Assembly (NCBI GenBank): GCA_041844915.1
Contig: JBGZBY010000110.1
Span: forward strand, 9,272 to 73,271
Origin: W11650 sp041844915
GTDB taxonomy: Bacteria > Bacillota > Clostridia > Lachnospirales > Vallitaleaceae
Length of the DNA: 64,000 nucleotides
Direction: 5' to 3'
The notes below the pieces were generated by a model. The model was given only the letters and a program-made list of their open reading frames with translations. It had not been told where the DNA came from and did not search any database. The translations under genes were made by a program, and so were the position numbers. This document shows, one piece after another, positions 62,740-64,000 of the stretch. Each line of letters begins with the position of its first letter. Position 1 is the stretch's first letter.

Positions 62740-63651
62740 CTACATCTCCGCAATCTCCTCGGCGGTAAGGCCGGTGATTTCCTGAATCAAGGAAATATCC
62801 AATGCCCTAGCTTTCATATTTCGGGCGGTTTGGAGATTTTCATAGTAGCGGCCATGTGCTTCGCCGATACGGATGCCTTCTTCTCTCCCTTGCCCAAGCA
62901 GGCTTGCCTGATCGCATTCATAGCGAAATGCCGCTTCATATTTTAATCGTTCTTCCTTATCGCTGTAAAATCGGTTCAGTATTTCATTGGCGTATTGCAT
63001 GGTCGCATTCTCCTTTCCCAGTCTTTGCCGAAGTTCGTTGTCATCAGTTTTTATAAAGGACAGCCATTGCTCCAAGGCGCTTTCTCCCAAGGCTTCTGTC
63101 TTTAGCTGCGTCAAGTTTAAAAAATGCAGCTCAAAATCCTCGCTTAGGCGTATTTCTCTTTGGGTGTTCCTCACCTGATAAATAGAGTGAAGGTCAGGCG
63201 CGAAGGAGAAGCTATCATTTAAAATATGGATTCCAATGCAGGCACTTAAGCCTTTATACTCCTCTCCTACCACAAAGCGCTCCAGATAGCGGCTGGCCCA
63301 GTAAAAATGGGCTCGCTTTTCATAATTCGGCTCATAGCGGTTCTGCATTTCAACATTGATTTTTTTGCCATCTCTGAGAGTCAGCTTGATATCCAAAATC
63401 CCCTGCTTTTCCTCGTAGTGATAATTCCCCACCATGGGATTTTCAATGACGATTTCCTCAAAGCTTTCTTCCTCCAAATTTAAAACAACAGAGAGAAACT
63501 CTTTTAGGATAATGATATTTTCGGGATTGCCAAAGAGTAGCTTAAAGGCGTAATCATTCCGAGCGGTGAATTTGAATTCCTTGTGGGCTTCTGTAAAGTT
63601 GTTGGGGCTACTTTCCTTTAAGTAATTAAATCCGTTTTCTCCATTCCTCAT
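62740..63651 (-). CDS. Rpn family recombination-promoting nuclease/putative transposase
   Basis: This encodes 303 residues of the PD-(D/E)XK Rpn/PDDEXK_2 family. The N-terminal part FTARNDYAFKLLFGNPENIIILKEFLSVVL and the catalytic block GILDIKLTLRDGKKINVEMQNRY (D, then ExQ) are intact. WASRYLERFVVGEEYKGL follows. The C-terminus has a Gly/Arg-rich segment (GREEGIRIGEAHGRYYENLQ). Members cleave DNA and promote RecA-independent recombination in Escherichia coli; they occur in many copies in Clostridia. It has a promoter at 63665-63693 and is flanked by related repeats. Confidence 0.93.
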   Translation of the reverse strand: MRNGENGFNYLKESSPNNFTEAHKEFKFTARNDYAFKLLFGNPENIIILKEFLSVVLNLEEESFEEIVIENPMVGNYHYEEKQGILDIKLTLRDGKKINVEMQNRYEPNYEKRAHFYWASRYLERFVVGEEYKGLSACIGIHILNDSFSFAPDLHSIYQVRNTQREIRLSEDFELHFLNLTQLKTEALGESALEQWLSFIKTDDNELRQRLGKENATMQYANEILNRFYSDKEERLKYEAAFRYECDQASLLGQGREEGIRIGEAHGRYYENLQTARNMKARALDISLIQEITGLTAEEIAEM

Positions 63652-63664
63652 TTTCTTCTCCTTT

Positions 63665-63693
63665 ATTGTACTAAAAATTGATGACTATTACAA
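63665..63693 (-). promoter_or_regulatory. Promoter of Rpn gene
   Basis: TTGTAA (63693-63688) and TACAAT (63670-63665) on the minus strand, 17 bases apart, shortly before the gene's AAAGGAG ribosome site. Confidence 0.7.
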
Positions 63694-63762
63694 TAGTATT
63701 TTAGCAAAATGAAAAGGGAAAGTCGTCCCCATCGCACGCTCTATCGTTTCGAATTCATCGTA

Positions 63763-63842
63763 TTCTTAAGGCGTGTGTAGGGATTTGCCTCGGCGACCAA
63801 TTTGCCAATACCGAGGGGTAGCAAATCCCTCAGGGATTTGCT
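63763..63842. repeat. Nested palindromic repeat next to Rpn gene
   Basis: AGGGATTTGC occurs at 63779-63788, inverted at 63821-63830, and again direct at 63832-63841. CCTCGG (63788-63793) pairs with CCGAGG (63811-63816) inside. The left part, TTCTTAAGGCGTGTGTAGGG, resembles 62653-62677 on the other side of the Rpn gene (20 of 25 positions). It looks like a small non-coding element. Confidence 0.6.
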
Positions 63843-63902
63843 TCGCTGCTAGCACATTCCCTGTAAATTCTAAGTTTTCCGGCTATTCTCCACCGCCGGG
63901 AT

Positions 63903-64000
63903 TTATCTTCCATTCTCCAGAATTTCCGCTATCTTTTCAAATGTTTTTCCGTTTCTGATCGTTATTTCCTTATAAAAAGCTTGCTTCATTAATTCTTTAT
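63903..64000 (-). CDS. C-terminal fragment of a gene running off the right edge
   Basis: A frame open to the window edge ends with TAA at 63903. Its last residues read KELMKQAFYKEITIRNGKT then FEKIAEILENGR. With 32 codons no family can be named. The Lys-rich amphipathic pattern is typical of a protein C-terminus, and no stop interrupts it, but chance cannot be excluded. Confidence 0.4.
   Translation of the reverse strand, partial: KELMKQAFYKEITIRNGKTFEKIAEILENGR

Noticed and set aside
63773..63958. 61-codon plus-strand frame near the right edge
   Set aside because: It runs through the palindromic repeat and has no ribosome site.

Overview
The window looks like a chromosome segment from a Gram-positive anaerobe of the class Clostridia, probably Lachnospiraceae-like. 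This is inferred from content, not from a database. Supporting signs are strong AGGAGG-type ribosome sites, an SLH-anchored surface enzyme, LplA/LplB/YtcP-type sugar importers, a stand-alone FlhB-C/FliK-like pair beside rnhB as in Bacillus, a gap-pgk-tpi glycolysis cluster, a Firmicutes-style 6S RNA and moderate GC. Almost every gene lies on the minus strand. The exceptions are a DUF1836/hemolysin III pair (39.5-40.6 kb) and comFB (48 kb).

Layout, left to right. 0-2.6 kb: a DUF2264 protein cut by the window edge and an unrecognised lipoprotein. 2.9-4.7 kb: a TctA-type permease with a small membrane partner. 4.9-12.2 kb: housekeeping genes (plsY, der, a laccase-domain protein, a YraN-type nuclease, FlhB-C-like and FliK-like proteins, rnhB, a tyrosine phosphatase). 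12.2-14.6 kb: hflC, hflK and a well-supported 6S RNA. 14.7-17.9 kb: an alpha/beta hydrolase, a PHP phosphatase and a MATE transporter.

18.1-32.6 kb is the most coherent specialised region, a probable glycosaminoglycan-utilisation locus. It holds a secreted 1595-residue PL8 lyase with three CBM96/DNRLRE-like modules and three SLH repeats, a cytoplasmic chondroitin-ABC-lyase-like PL8 enzyme, an oligosaccharide ABC importer without its ATPase, and a membrane-bound AraC-type regulator. Three spaced direct repeats upstream of the importer are a candidate operator. The proposed flow is cell-surface cleavage, import of the products, then further cytoplasmic cleavage.

32.7-38.7 kb: an MgtC-like protein, a two-component pair and a nitrate/sulfonate/taurine-type ABC importer. 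38.8-47.8 kb: tRNA-Arg(CCG), DUF1836 with hemolysin III, a Ca2+-ATPase, glyA, a lysophospholipase-like hydrolase and a short RNase G. 47.8-59.3 kb: comFB behind a long structured leader, eno, an MBOAT/DHHW O-acetylation pair, tpiA, pgk, gap, and several small proteins. 59.6-64 kb is accessory: an orphan Mu-gpT-like phage capsid gene, a RelE-type toxin-antitoxin pair, a cytidine deaminase, a broken zinc-ribbon mini-gene with an in-frame TGA, a DUF1877 protein and an Rpn-type PD-(D/E)XK nuclease between related repeats.

I saw no CRISPR array, rRNA, complete insertion sequence or complete prophage. The observations most worth a second look are the PL8 locus and its candidate operator, the comFB leader, the orphan capsid gene and the zinc-ribbon frame with the internal TGA.
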